From CAZWSX01 sp964636985 (GTDB lineage Bacteria; Planctomycetota; Planctomycetia; Pirellulales; Pirellulaceae), in NCBI GenBank assembly GCA_964636985.1, contig CAZWSX010000005.1, positions 186,001 through 250,000 of the forward strand: a stretch of 64,000 nucleotides of DNA. Direction: 5' to 3'. A program made the translations under genes and the position numbers. Within the stretch, counting starts at the first letter, position 1. Every line of letters begins with the position of its first letter. Of the stretch, positions 8,401-15,302 are shown piece after piece. The notes below the pieces were generated by a model that saw only the letters and a program-made list of their open reading frames with translations, was not told the origin of the DNA and did no database searches.

Positions 8401-8766
8401 GAGTTTGGCTTCGGCGTCGTCGGAAATGGCTTGGATGCGAAGCGTATTGCGATTGCGTTTCGGCGGATACGCCGGAACGGCGGTGCAGCCGGCATACAAG
8501 CAGCCGAAAAAGCCGGCCATGAATTCGAGGCCGGGTGGGTAAAGCAGCAGTGCGCGTTCGCCGACGAGGCCAAGCTTTTGAATCTGCGCGGCAACGGCCC
8601 GCGCACGGCGATCGAGCTCGGCATAGGTCCACTTCTCTTCGAACGTCTCGACATCGGTGAAGCCGTAGGCGAGATCGTTGGGCTGGATCTTGGTCCAGTA
8701 ACGGAGCACGTCGACGAAATTCGTCTTCGGAGGCGTGAAAGGGGCAAGAAGTTGATCAATATTCAC
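5428..8766 (-). CDS. Fatty-acyl-AMP ligase / acyl carrier / alpha-oxoamine synthase fusion
   Basis: A 1112-residue three-part enzyme. Residues about 1-580 form an adenylating fatty-acyl-AMP ligase: YTSGSTGTPKG near 180, YGMAETT, YLRTGDLG, KTSSGK. Residues about 630-715 are a phosphopantetheine carrier with LGLDSLERM, its Ser near 646. Residues about 745-1105 are a PLP-dependent alpha-oxoamine synthase of the KBL/AONS/serine palmitoyltransferase family, with DEAHSIG and Schiff-base Lys near 951 in SKSFGSCGGY. The logic is that a free fatty acid is adenylated, loaded onto the in-cis carrier, and condensed decarboxylatively with an amino acid to give a long-chain 2-amino-ketone, as in sphingoid-base or prodigiosin-type pathways. 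The amino acid cannot be read from sequence. The GTG start is chosen because AGGAG lies 10 bases upstream. It appears to be a single-gene unit. Confidence 0.88.
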   Translation of the reverse strand: MNIDQLLAPFTPPKTNFVDVLRYWTKIQPNDLAYGFTDVETFEEKWTYAELDRRARAVAAQIQKLGLVGERALLLYPPGLEFMAGFFGCLYAGCTAVPAYPPKRNRNTLRIQAISDDAEAKLVLTSGEVFDKKTSLGEESPRLASLEWISTDRTPLELADEFRPVEIKGDDLAVLQYTSGSTGTPKGVMLAHRNLMANVLMIGEYFEPTRNGVGVSWLPTYHDMGLIGGVLKPLYFGRPTYLLSPMVFLQRPIRWLQAITKYKVTITGGPNFAYDLCVQKVSEDQLAGLDLSTWEVAFNGAEPIRAETLDAFAKKFGRVGFRKEAFYPCYGMAETTLIVTGHKKLAPTVLHNFNGKLLDQRIVEDGDPKDPATRELVGSGTVHAWEQVKIVDADNATELPPGRVGEIWVDSPSVGLGYWKKPESTEQIFKAKLANDPTRNYLRTGDLGFLHNGQIYITGRLKDLIIVRGVNRYPQDIERTVERASDKVVQSAVAAFAVDLQGRERLIVVAEGDRSRNIDWDEVISMIRRDVTTEHELPPDGVVIVRFGSIPKTSSGKIQRHAAKQEFMDGTLQVQGQWLGWASTAESGDVPPRELLESNPKAAPVPEATVNMRIAEIVMDHVRAVAKERAKKLDLDTNIVSDLGLDSLERMTIVNILEEHFGGRFPESVLGDLETVRQVVEAIEKHLNVGKSAASGEKDIPRECYDFAATPEYRRLKATMNMLAMPGIQNPYFSVHERVTNDTTMIGGRELVSFSSYNYLGMSGDPVVAQAAKDAIDRFGTSVSASRLVSGEKTLHRELEKGLAAWVGAQDAIVYVGGHATNETTIGHLFSPGDLIAHDALAHNSIIQGAILSGARRRPFPHNDWRALDELLTEVRGEYRRVLVVVEGVYSMDGDYPDLPKFIEVKKKHKTFLMVDEAHSIGTMGAHGRGIGEHFKINPLDVDLWMGTLSKSFGSCGGYIAGCNEVVEYLKYTAPGFVYSVGLAPSNCAAALASLELMQKEPQRVAKLLHNSSLFLKLAKERGLNTGWSNNTPVVPVIIGNSLHALQLSRSLFNRGINVQPILYPAVEEEKARLRFFITARHTDEQIRTTVDAVAEELARIDPRYLQPVAAA

Positions 8767-9129
8767 GGCGTCCGAACTCCTAAGGTGCGTTCGAGCGAAT
8801 TCGCAGGTGAGAAGTGAAAGGGTGCTAGCGAACGTGGCGATTACGCAGGGACCGCCGCTTCTTTCATCGGACAACCCCCATTTTGTGGTCGAGCGGAAAG
8901 GGGAACGGGGCTGTTACTGCGGAACAACGGGGCGCCGCACAGTTTTTCCAACTCCGTTTGTTTACGTAACTTGGTCAATTTACCCGGAAATTGCCGTTTC
9001 GACCACGCGGCAATGCGCTTGTTCGAGCGGCGATACCCTCTGTTTTGACAGTGACCTTGCGGCAATTTGCGTGCCTAGGGACACTCCCCGCCACCATTCC
9101 GCTTCAGTTAGCCCTCGTGTCACCTTTCT
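8767..9129. other. Divergent intergenic region
   Basis: This stretch separates the minus-strand fusion enzyme gene from the plus-strand lipoprotein-like gene, so it must hold promoters for both. A TTGACA box is at 9045-9050, but no good -10 hexamer follows at 16-18 bases. I see no gene, repeat or terminator. Confidence 0.5.
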
Positions 9130-9858
9130 ATGACATCGGTCGACCCGATCACCGCTCCATGGCATTTCTGCGGACGCGGCTGCGCTGGGCGGCTATCGCT
9201 AGCTCGCGCGATTGGCGTGTTCGTTGTCTTCATGATGCCCGCTTGGTGCGGCTGCGGTATGTGGTCGCGGCAACACGATTCGATGGAGGACGTCGCGTTT
9301 GATCCTAACGCGGTGCAGAACCCGCTGTTTGTCCCCGTGACCGACCGCGAGTTCCTGTGGAGCCAGCTTGTCGATGAAGTCGACAACTACTTCGACATCA
9401 TTCGCGAAGAGCGGGTGCAAGTTGTCAACGGAGTGCTGACGGAGGGATACCTCGAAACCAAGCCCAAGATCGGGTCGACGATTCTTGAACCGTGGCGAAG
9501 CGATTCGCAGCGAGGATATCCCACCTGGCTGGCAACATTCCAAACCATTCGCCGGACCGCCAAGACGCGCGTCATTCCTACGCAAGGCGGTTACCTGGTC
9601 GACTTGTTAGTCAACAAAGAGATTGAAGACCTCGATAAGCCACAGCACGCCACCGCAGCTGGAACCCTGCCGAAACTCGACAGCACACTCAACGGCCAAC
9701 AAGGCCGGCCGGGGCGATTTTCTACGACCAAGGGCTGGATCGGCGGCGGCCGCGACTCCGATTTAGAGGCGCGGATTCTGAGCAATCTGCGCGACCGCGT
9801 TTGCCCGGCCGATACGGTCGCGCGGCGCACTTCACATGGCGAGCCGTTGCCGCCGTAA
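9130..9858 (+). CDS. Secreted, possibly lipid-anchored protein of unknown function
   Basis: A 242-residue protein I cannot assign to a named family. Residues about 20-45 are a hydrophobic segment (ARAIGVFVVFMMPAW) followed by CGCG, compatible with a signal peptide and lipobox, though the N-terminus before it is long. The mature part is soluble and includes a stretch rich in acidic and aromatic residues (QLVDEVDNYFDIIREERV), then a YLETKPKIGSTILEPW segment and a disordered Gly/Pro C-terminus. Proteins of this shape are common in planctomycete genomes as conserved hypotheticals. It is a single gene, convergent with the PQQ-propeller gene 18 bases downstream. Confidence 0.65.
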   Translation: MTSVDPITAPWHFCGRGCAGRLSLARAIGVFVVFMMPAWCGCGMWSRQHDSMEDVAFDPNAVQNPLFVPVTDREFLWSQLVDEVDNYFDIIREERVQVVNGVLTEGYLETKPKIGSTILEPWRSDSQRGYPTWLATFQTIRRTAKTRVIPTQGGYLVDLLVNKEIEDLDKPQHATAAGTLPKLDSTLNGQQGRPGRFSTTKGWIGGGRDSDLEARILSNLRDRVCPADTVARRTSHGEPLPP

Positions 9859-9876
9859 CTTACGACTCGAACTTCG

Positions 9877-11286
9877 CTACTTGTGGATGTCGTAGCAAAG
9901 CAAGCGATCGCCTGCTCGCAAGTAAAGTTTTCCACCCGCGATCACCGGGTGAGGCCACGAGGGGCCATCGTCACCGGGGATTTTGAACTTGGAAACGAGT
10001 TCGTACTTTTCCGGGTTGGTGTTGAGGAGGGCTATCACACCGTTTTGGTAACGGAAGTAAAGGTGATTGTCCGCAAACGCGACCGCCGCCGAGTCGGCCC
10101 CGGCGCCGCGTTGCTTTCCCCAGAGTTGTTTGCCGGTCTTCCATTCAACGCACACCGGCAACCCCTGATTGTGACCTTCGCCGAAGTAAACGTAATCCCC
10201 AAGCATCACCATCCCACCGTGGTGGTTCTGCAATTCGTTGTTACGCTTCCAGTAGACTTCGTCGGCGTTGAGTTTTTTTCCCTTCTTGGTGATCTTGAGC
10301 AGGGCTGTACCGCCGTCGTCATAGCCACTGGAGCAGAAGACGTAGTCGCCGCTAACCAGCGGTGTGGGGATGTTCGCTGTTCCGTTGGCGACCTGGTTGT
10401 AGCCCCACAGCAATTCGCCTGTCTTGGCATCGGCTGAGATGATTCCACGCCCCACCAGTGTGATGTATTGCTTGACACCGCCGGCATGTGAGATGACCGG
10501 CGAAGCATAGCCGGCACCATCGCTCCCTTTCTGTCCGGCGCCATCAGCGAGGGGCGTCTGCCAGATCGTCTTGCCCGTCATCTTGTTGAGCGCCGCCAAC
10601 ATCGCTTTGGGTCCCCCCGGCGTGCAGATCAACTTGTCGCCGTCGACCAACGGGGACTCGCTGTACCCCCAGCCGGAATGCATCTTGCCGCCGAAGTCCT
10701 GGGTGAACGACTTCTTCCAGAGGATCTTGCCATCTTTCACGCTGCAACACGCGAGTGTTCCGCCATGCGAAATCGCGTAGACACGATCGCCATCGACCGT
10801 CGGCGTGCAATTGGGATCGGCGTCTTCGGCGATGGGGGTCGACCAGAGCTCTTGGCCGTCGGAGACGTTGCGCGCGATCACGCAAACATCGTCCCCCTTT
10901 TTGCCCATGGTGAAGATATGGCCGTTCGAAACCGCCACCGACGACATGCCGCCGCCAATTCCGCTAACCTCCCACGACTTGGGTGGGCCGTCGGCGGGCC
11001 ACTCGGTCAGGAGATTGGCTTCGGCCGAAATGGCATCACCGGCTGGACCTCGCCAACGGCTCCAATCTCCTTTTTCCGCTTCCTCGACCGCCTCAGGCGA
11101 AGGTTTGTAGCCCGCGGTGCCAGCGCCGTTGCCGTTTTTGGCCTTGGTCTTGTTTTTTGCCCCTGTTTGGGCGGTTGCTGGCGGCAGCGTTAGAAACGCC
11201 ACCGCGCCAACGGCCATGGCGGCCGCCAAAACTCGAAACAGGAGTGGATTCGATCCGAAACGTCGGCCTAAAGACGGGGTTGTCAT
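9877..11286 (-). CDS. Secreted PQQ-like beta-propeller repeat protein
   Basis: A 469-residue exported protein. The N-terminus has basic residues and a hydrophobic core (LLFRVLAAAMAVGAVAFLTL) ending near PPATAQT, a likely signal peptide. The mature part repeats the BamB/quinoprotein-like blade pattern: WSRWRGPAGD, DGQELWST, DGKILWKKSF, TGKTIWQTPL, TGELLWGYN, TGKQLWGK, each Gly-x-x-x-Trp unit marking a propeller strand. Many planctomycete members lack quinone or catalytic residues and probably bind ligands or partners on the cell surface. The ATG at 11286 has an AGAGG box about 9 bases upstream. The frame stays open 46 codons further upstream, but that part has no signal-peptide character. Confidence 0.8.
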   Translation of the reverse strand: MTTPSLGRRFGSNPLLFRVLAAAMAVGAVAFLTLPPATAQTGAKNKTKAKNGNGAGTAGYKPSPEAVEEAEKGDWSRWRGPAGDAISAEANLLTEWPADGPPKSWEVSGIGGGMSSVAVSNGHIFTMGKKGDDVCVIARNVSDGQELWSTPIAEDADPNCTPTVDGDRVYAISHGGTLACCSVKDGKILWKKSFTQDFGGKMHSGWGYSESPLVDGDKLICTPGGPKAMLAALNKMTGKTIWQTPLADGAGQKGSDGAGYASPVISHAGGVKQYITLVGRGIISADAKTGELLWGYNQVANGTANIPTPLVSGDYVFCSSGYDDGGTALLKITKKGKKLNADEVYWKRNNELQNHHGGMVMLGDYVYFGEGHNQGLPVCVEWKTGKQLWGKQRGAGADSAAVAFADNHLYFRYQNGVIALLNTNPEKYELVSKFKIPGDDGPSWPHPVIAGGKLYLRAGDRLLCYDIHK

Positions 11287-11564
11287 AGGTAAAGCCTCTT
11301 TCGAGAACGGGGAGGGCGGCGCATTCGTCACAAGTGCGAAGTAAACGCATTTTAGGACAGACGCCGTGACGCCTGGAACAGGAAAACCACCTATTCGAGG
11401 TTTTCCCCTCGGCAACTGCTTCATAGCCGTATTCCCGGGCGGGAGAGGCCAATCTGGTTGGTCGCTTTAGCCACTTCAATTTATACTGGTAACGAATATC
11501 GCCTTTGTTTCCCGCCGGCCTCGCTGGAAGGAAACCATCGGTGACAGATCAAGGAGTCATTCCT

Positions 11565-13118
11565 ATGAATCATGGATTTGGACCGCGATCCAAGGTGTGG
11601 TTGCACACTTGGGCTGTTGCCGTATCAATTGCCGCCGCGTTTTGCGGATATCGATTGTCGTTGGCGCAAGAGGGCGACCCGCGCGACCCCACCAAGGCCG
11701 CCCAGTTCCTGCGAAGCCTCGATAAGAATGGCGACGGGCAACTCACGCCGGATGAGTACGCCAACAGCCGCGCCGCGCGAATGGTTCGGAGTCTGGCCCA
11801 AAAGGCCAATCTCAATCCGGACGGTGCATTGTCGATTGCGGCGTTAACGGGCGCTGGCGGAAAAACGGAGTCGAAGCCAGGTGGAGCCGCGCCAGCGGCA
11901 GGTGCGCCTAGTTTTGGCGGCGGCGCAGGGACGGCTTCGCTGGATTACATCGAACGAGCCGAAAAGCTCATCAAAGAGAACGACAAAAACAACAACGGCG
12001 TGCTGGATGGGGCGGAAGTGAACGCCGTCCCCTCGAAATACAAAGGGGCCGACCTCAACGGCGACGGAACGCTGACGCGCGACGAAATCGTGGCGAAGAT
12101 TTCCGACATCAATGCGAAGCTGGGCAATGTCTCGAGCGCTGTCGCACCTGCACCAGCGCCTAGTTTTGGCGGCGGGCCGGATGCCTCGGGTGGACGCCCT
12201 GGTGGTGGTAGCCCCGGTGGCGGTCCGGGGGGCGGCGGTCCTGGTGGTGGAGGACCTGGCGGGAAGCGATGGGAGCGTCCTGGTGGGGGCGGCCCGGGTG
12301 GCGGTGGTCCTGGCGGACCAGGTGGCGGTCCACCTTCTTTTGGCGGCCCCGGTGGAAAGATGAAACGCCCTGGCGAAGCTGGTCCGGAAGGTATGCCCGG
12401 ACAACGCAAATCATTCCGCGTCAGATCCGCGACCGAACGTTTCCCCAAAGGCTTGCCCGACTGGTTTGCTCGCAGCGATGCCGATGGCGACGGGCAAGTG
12501 AGCATGGCCGAGTATTCGGTGACATGGACTGAAGCCAAGGCACAGGAGTTCGCAAAACTCGACACCAATGAAGACGGGTTTGTCACGGTGGCGGAGGCGC
12601 TCGCCTCGGTGAATGGTGGCAAGCGGCCGAGTTTCGCAGGTCCGGGCGGGCCACCAGGCGCTGGCGGATTTGGGCCGGGAGGACCTGGCGCTGGAGCATT
12701 TGGCCCTGGGGCACCTGGCGCTGGACCAATGCCAGCCGGATCTCCGGCTGGTCCTCCACAGGGCGGCCCGCCGGGTGCGGGCAACGCACCGGTGGCAAAC
12801 GCGGGACCGCAAAATGGTGGACCGCCAGGTGCTGGTCCGCCAAATGGTGGCGGCGGTGCCCCCGGCAATCCAGGTGGACCTGGCGGGCCGATGCCGCAAG
12901 GCAATTCACCGATGCCGGCAGCGGCCGGGCCACCTTCTGGTAATTTGCCTCCAGGTGGTCCGCAGACAGGTCCACCGCCGGGCGGACCGCCAGGGAACGC
13001 CCCTCCGGGCGGTGCTCCCGCCAACGGTCCGCCGCCTGGTGGACCACCTAGGCCCATGCCGTCGAATCCTGCTCCACCCGCGCCAGGATTTGGATCGCCG
13101 CAACCTACTGGGCAATAA
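11565..13118 (+). CDS. Secreted EF-hand protein with long Gly/Pro-rich regions
   Basis: A 517-residue exported calcium-binding-type protein. A signal peptide (about residues 10-35, WAVAVSIAAAFCGY) leads to five EF-hand loops of the DxNxDG type: DKNGDGQLTPDEY, DKNNNGVLDGAEV, DLNGDGTLTRDEI, DADGDGQVSMAEY and DTNEDGFVTVAEA. Between loops 3 and 4, and over the last 170 residues, are low-complexity Gly/Pro-rich blocks of GGPGGGG and PPGGPP type. Such proteins are frequent in planctomycetes and are presumed to act at the cell surface or in the matrix, but no substrate is known. AAGGAG at 11551 lies 8 bases before the ATG at 11565. The repetitive composition leaves a long spurious frame on the other strand. 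Confidence 0.85.
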   Translation: MNHGFGPRSKVWLHTWAVAVSIAAAFCGYRLSLAQEGDPRDPTKAAQFLRSLDKNGDGQLTPDEYANSRAARMVRSLAQKANLNPDGALSIAALTGAGGKTESKPGGAAPAAGAPSFGGGAGTASLDYIERAEKLIKENDKNNNGVLDGAEVNAVPSKYKGADLNGDGTLTRDEIVAKISDINAKLGNVSSAVAPAPAPSFGGGPDASGGRPGGGSPGGGPGGGGPGGGGPGGKRWERPGGGGPGGGGPGGPGGGPPSFGGPGGKMKRPGEAGPEGMPGQRKSFRVRSATERFPKGLPDWFARSDADGDGQVSMAEYSVTWTEAKAQEFAKLDTNEDGFVTVAEALASVNGGKRPSFAGPGGPPGAGGFGPGGPGAGAFGPGAPGAGPMPAGSPAGPPQGGPPGAGNAPVANAGPQNGGPPGAGPPNGGGGAPGNPGGPGGPMPQGNSPMPAAAGPPSGNLPPGGPQTGPPPGGPPGNAPPGGAPANGPPPGGPPRPMPSNPAPPAPGFGSPQPTGQ

Positions 13119-13160
13119 TAGAGCTGCCCGGCTTTCCGATTTCGGGTGACCCTTTCCAGG

Positions 13161-14987
13161 ATGTCCACAATGCGCGTCGTTGGTTGCCCGAGTTGCGAAC
13201 AAAACATTGCGGTGGAGGATTTTGTTCCCGCCGCCGCGACGATTCAGTGCCCGTTTTGCCAAGCCCACCATGCCGTGGCCAACATGGCAGCATCTCGCTT
13301 GCCGGTGGCTGTTGTTCTCGAAATGCCGGCGGTGGAAGTGCCGGACGATCCGGTTTCTAGTCACCCTATTCCTGTCGGCCAGCTTTCTGACGAGCAGGTT
13401 TCCAACGACAAGGCATCTGACGACGCATTAGACGATCAACCGCTTGGTGAGGACGGAGAACTCAGGGGGCCGCTCGATTTTGATCGCAGAGAGCCTGACT
13501 CCGCGGCCATTCGCGCGGGTGTGAATGAGGATTCGGGAGAGCTGACTTTCGCGACGGATGAGCAAACGGAATCGAGAGCGGAAGCGGGCGAGTTCGGTCT
13601 GCAAATCGCAGTCGACCGCGACGTGGCGCCCGACGATGGAGTAGCACCGGCCAAACCGGAGGTCGCTCCAACACCAAGGCGACGCCGCAAGAAGGAACCC
13701 AACGCACTCTTCTTTTTAGTGCAGGTGGTGGCGGGTGGTCTGGTTGGAATTGGCGGGACCGTTCTGGGGCTGCTGTGGTTGCCAGGTTCGCTGCGGCGCG
13801 ATCCGTTCGACGTGGGCTACTCGATCGGCAAAATTGCGCCCTGGATTGTGCCAGCGCACTTTCGGCCCTCCCCGATTGCAAGCGATTCGGGAGGCGAAGC
13901 TAGCACGAAACAGGCGAACCAAGGGAAGCCGTCGTCCAAAAATAAGACCGCGACGGAGGATAGCAGTGAAAACGACGGCGTCGCCGATCTACCCAGCGGC
14001 GAGTTGGATCGCCGATTGGACAAGAGGCTCAACCAAAAAGCGAGCGACCACGAAAAGACGTCGGGCGATTCCGAGGAATTGATCCTTGCACCGGACAACT
14101 CTGGCGACGATTCCGAGATGGACGAAGGTCCGTTAGCTGAGTTGCCTGACACAGACGCGTTGGACGCCGACGCGAAAGACGCTGACAAGTCCGACGAAGA
14201 ATCGGCCGCCAAGGCCAGTGACAACGATGCTGATGCGGAAGAGGAAGCCGTAAGCGAAACGATACAGGCTGACAACGATGAACCGACAGCCACAACCGAA
14301 GAAGCCACGGTCGATGTAGCGGCCGACGGGGCTGAAGACAAAGCCAAGACCGACGAAGCGAAAGCCGATGAAACTAAGGCGGATGAAACAACGAGTGAAC
14401 CATCCGAAGTCGTCCCTGCCGTAGCGGACGAACCGGTAAAGCCGACCGAGTCGCCAGCAGACGCTGCTGACAGCGACGAGTCGGCCGCTTTGGCCAAGGC
14501 TCTTACGGCATCGGAAGCGTTGGCGCGCGTGCTGGGAGACAAGGAACTTCCGGTCGTCCAACAGCGCGAGGCGGCGCAGTCATTTTACTCAGCGATTTGC
14601 GATCTCTCCGAAGTACGTGGGCCTGCAGCGATCGAGACGCTGGTGAAGACCGCAAGCGATCCACTTCACGCGCAGATCATCGCGCGGGGAGCGGCTTCTT
14701 TCCTGGATAAGGCCGAGACCATCGGTAAGCCATTGGTCGTCGCCGGCAAAGTGATGTCCACCAAGAAGTCGGGGCCGGTGACTGAAATCAAGATCAACCT
14801 CGCAACGAAGGATGCACGCGAATTGGTCTTAGTGGTAGCTCGTGACGACGACTCAACGGCCCAAGCCGACGACGCGATCGTGGCGATTGGATTCCTGATC
14901 GACTGCGAGAGAACTCCTATCGAAGGCTACGAAGGGACAGGCAAGGTCCTGTCGCAGGCCCGCGTGGGACGTATTGCTGGGCTGTAG
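13161..14987 (+). CDS. Membrane protein with N-terminal zinc ribbon and acidic disordered region
   Basis: A roughly 608-residue protein of unknown function. The first 40 residues hold two CxxC knuckles (CPSC and CPFC, 22 residues apart), a zinc-ribbon-like unit. A disordered acidic stretch follows, then one transmembrane segment near residue 190 (FFLVQVVAGGLVGIGGTVLGLL). A second long acidic Asp/Glu/Ala/Lys-rich region, including tandem DEAKADETKADE units, leads to a folded C-terminal domain of about 150 residues that ends in a beta-rich segment (KINLATKDARELVLVVA). The start is ambiguous between 13146 (GTG), 13161 and 13170. It lies 42 bases after the EF-hand gene on the same strand and may be co-transcribed. 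I do not recognise the C-terminal domain. Confidence 0.7.
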   Translation: MSTMRVVGCPSCEQNIAVEDFVPAAATIQCPFCQAHHAVANMAASRLPVAVVLEMPAVEVPDDPVSSHPIPVGQLSDEQVSNDKASDDALDDQPLGEDGELRGPLDFDRREPDSAAIRAGVNEDSGELTFATDEQTESRAEAGEFGLQIAVDRDVAPDDGVAPAKPEVAPTPRRRRKKEPNALFFLVQVVAGGLVGIGGTVLGLLWLPGSLRRDPFDVGYSIGKIAPWIVPAHFRPSPIASDSGGEASTKQANQGKPSSKNKTATEDSSENDGVADLPSGELDRRLDKRLNQKASDHEKTSGDSEELILAPDNSGDDSEMDEGPLAELPDTDALDADAKDADKSDEESAAKASDNDADAEEEAVSETIQADNDEPTATTEEATVDVAADGAEDKAKTDEAKADETKADETTSEPSEVVPAVADEPVKPTESPADAADSDESAALAKALTASEALARVLGDKELPVVQQREAAQSFYSAICDLSEVRGPAAIETLVKTASDPLHAQIIARGAASFLDKAETIGKPLVVAGKVMSTKKSGPVTEIKINLATKDARELVLVVARDDDSTAQADDAIVAIGFLIDCERTPIEGYEGTGKVLSQARVGRIAGL

Positions 14988-15302
14988 TCTGGCAATCGTT
15001 CGCATCTGCTAGCGGAAACACAGCGCACGCCGCGAGGGTTCGATTCATTCTGTCTTTCGCGCGAATTCATCGCGCATTCGTTGTTCAAAGCAACCTTCGT
15101 CGCGCGCCTTGATGAGCAAGTAGCCGGCAAAGTCTCTCAAGCCGGCATTTCTTTACCAAGCTGTAGCGGTCGCGGAAAGTTGCTCCGCGATTCCGAAGAT
15201 GTCGGCGACGTAGCCCCGTCCGCGCGTGCGTCTTCTTCTAGCTATTCCGTTAGGAAGGGCCGATCCTTCCATAGATGTCGTATCGCTCGTAGGGGTTATG
15301 TC
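14988..15302. other. Intergenic region upstream of the pentaheme cytochrome gene
   Basis: The cytochrome reading frame is open through much of this stretch from 15081, but that part lacks a signal peptide and codes for Ser/Arg-rich sequence unlike a protein domain. It is therefore taken as the untranslated leader. AGGGG at about 15292 serves the ATG at 15303. No other feature was seen. Confidence 0.5.

Noticed and set aside
9045..9071. TTGACA box as a promoter for the lipoprotein-like gene
   Set aside because: No usable -10 hexamer is found at 16-18 bases.
11945..13207. A 420-residue open frame on the minus strand inside the EF-hand gene
   Set aside because: It mirrors the Gly/Pro-rich blocks of the real gene and has no signal peptide or motifs; low-complexity GC-rich DNA opens several frames.
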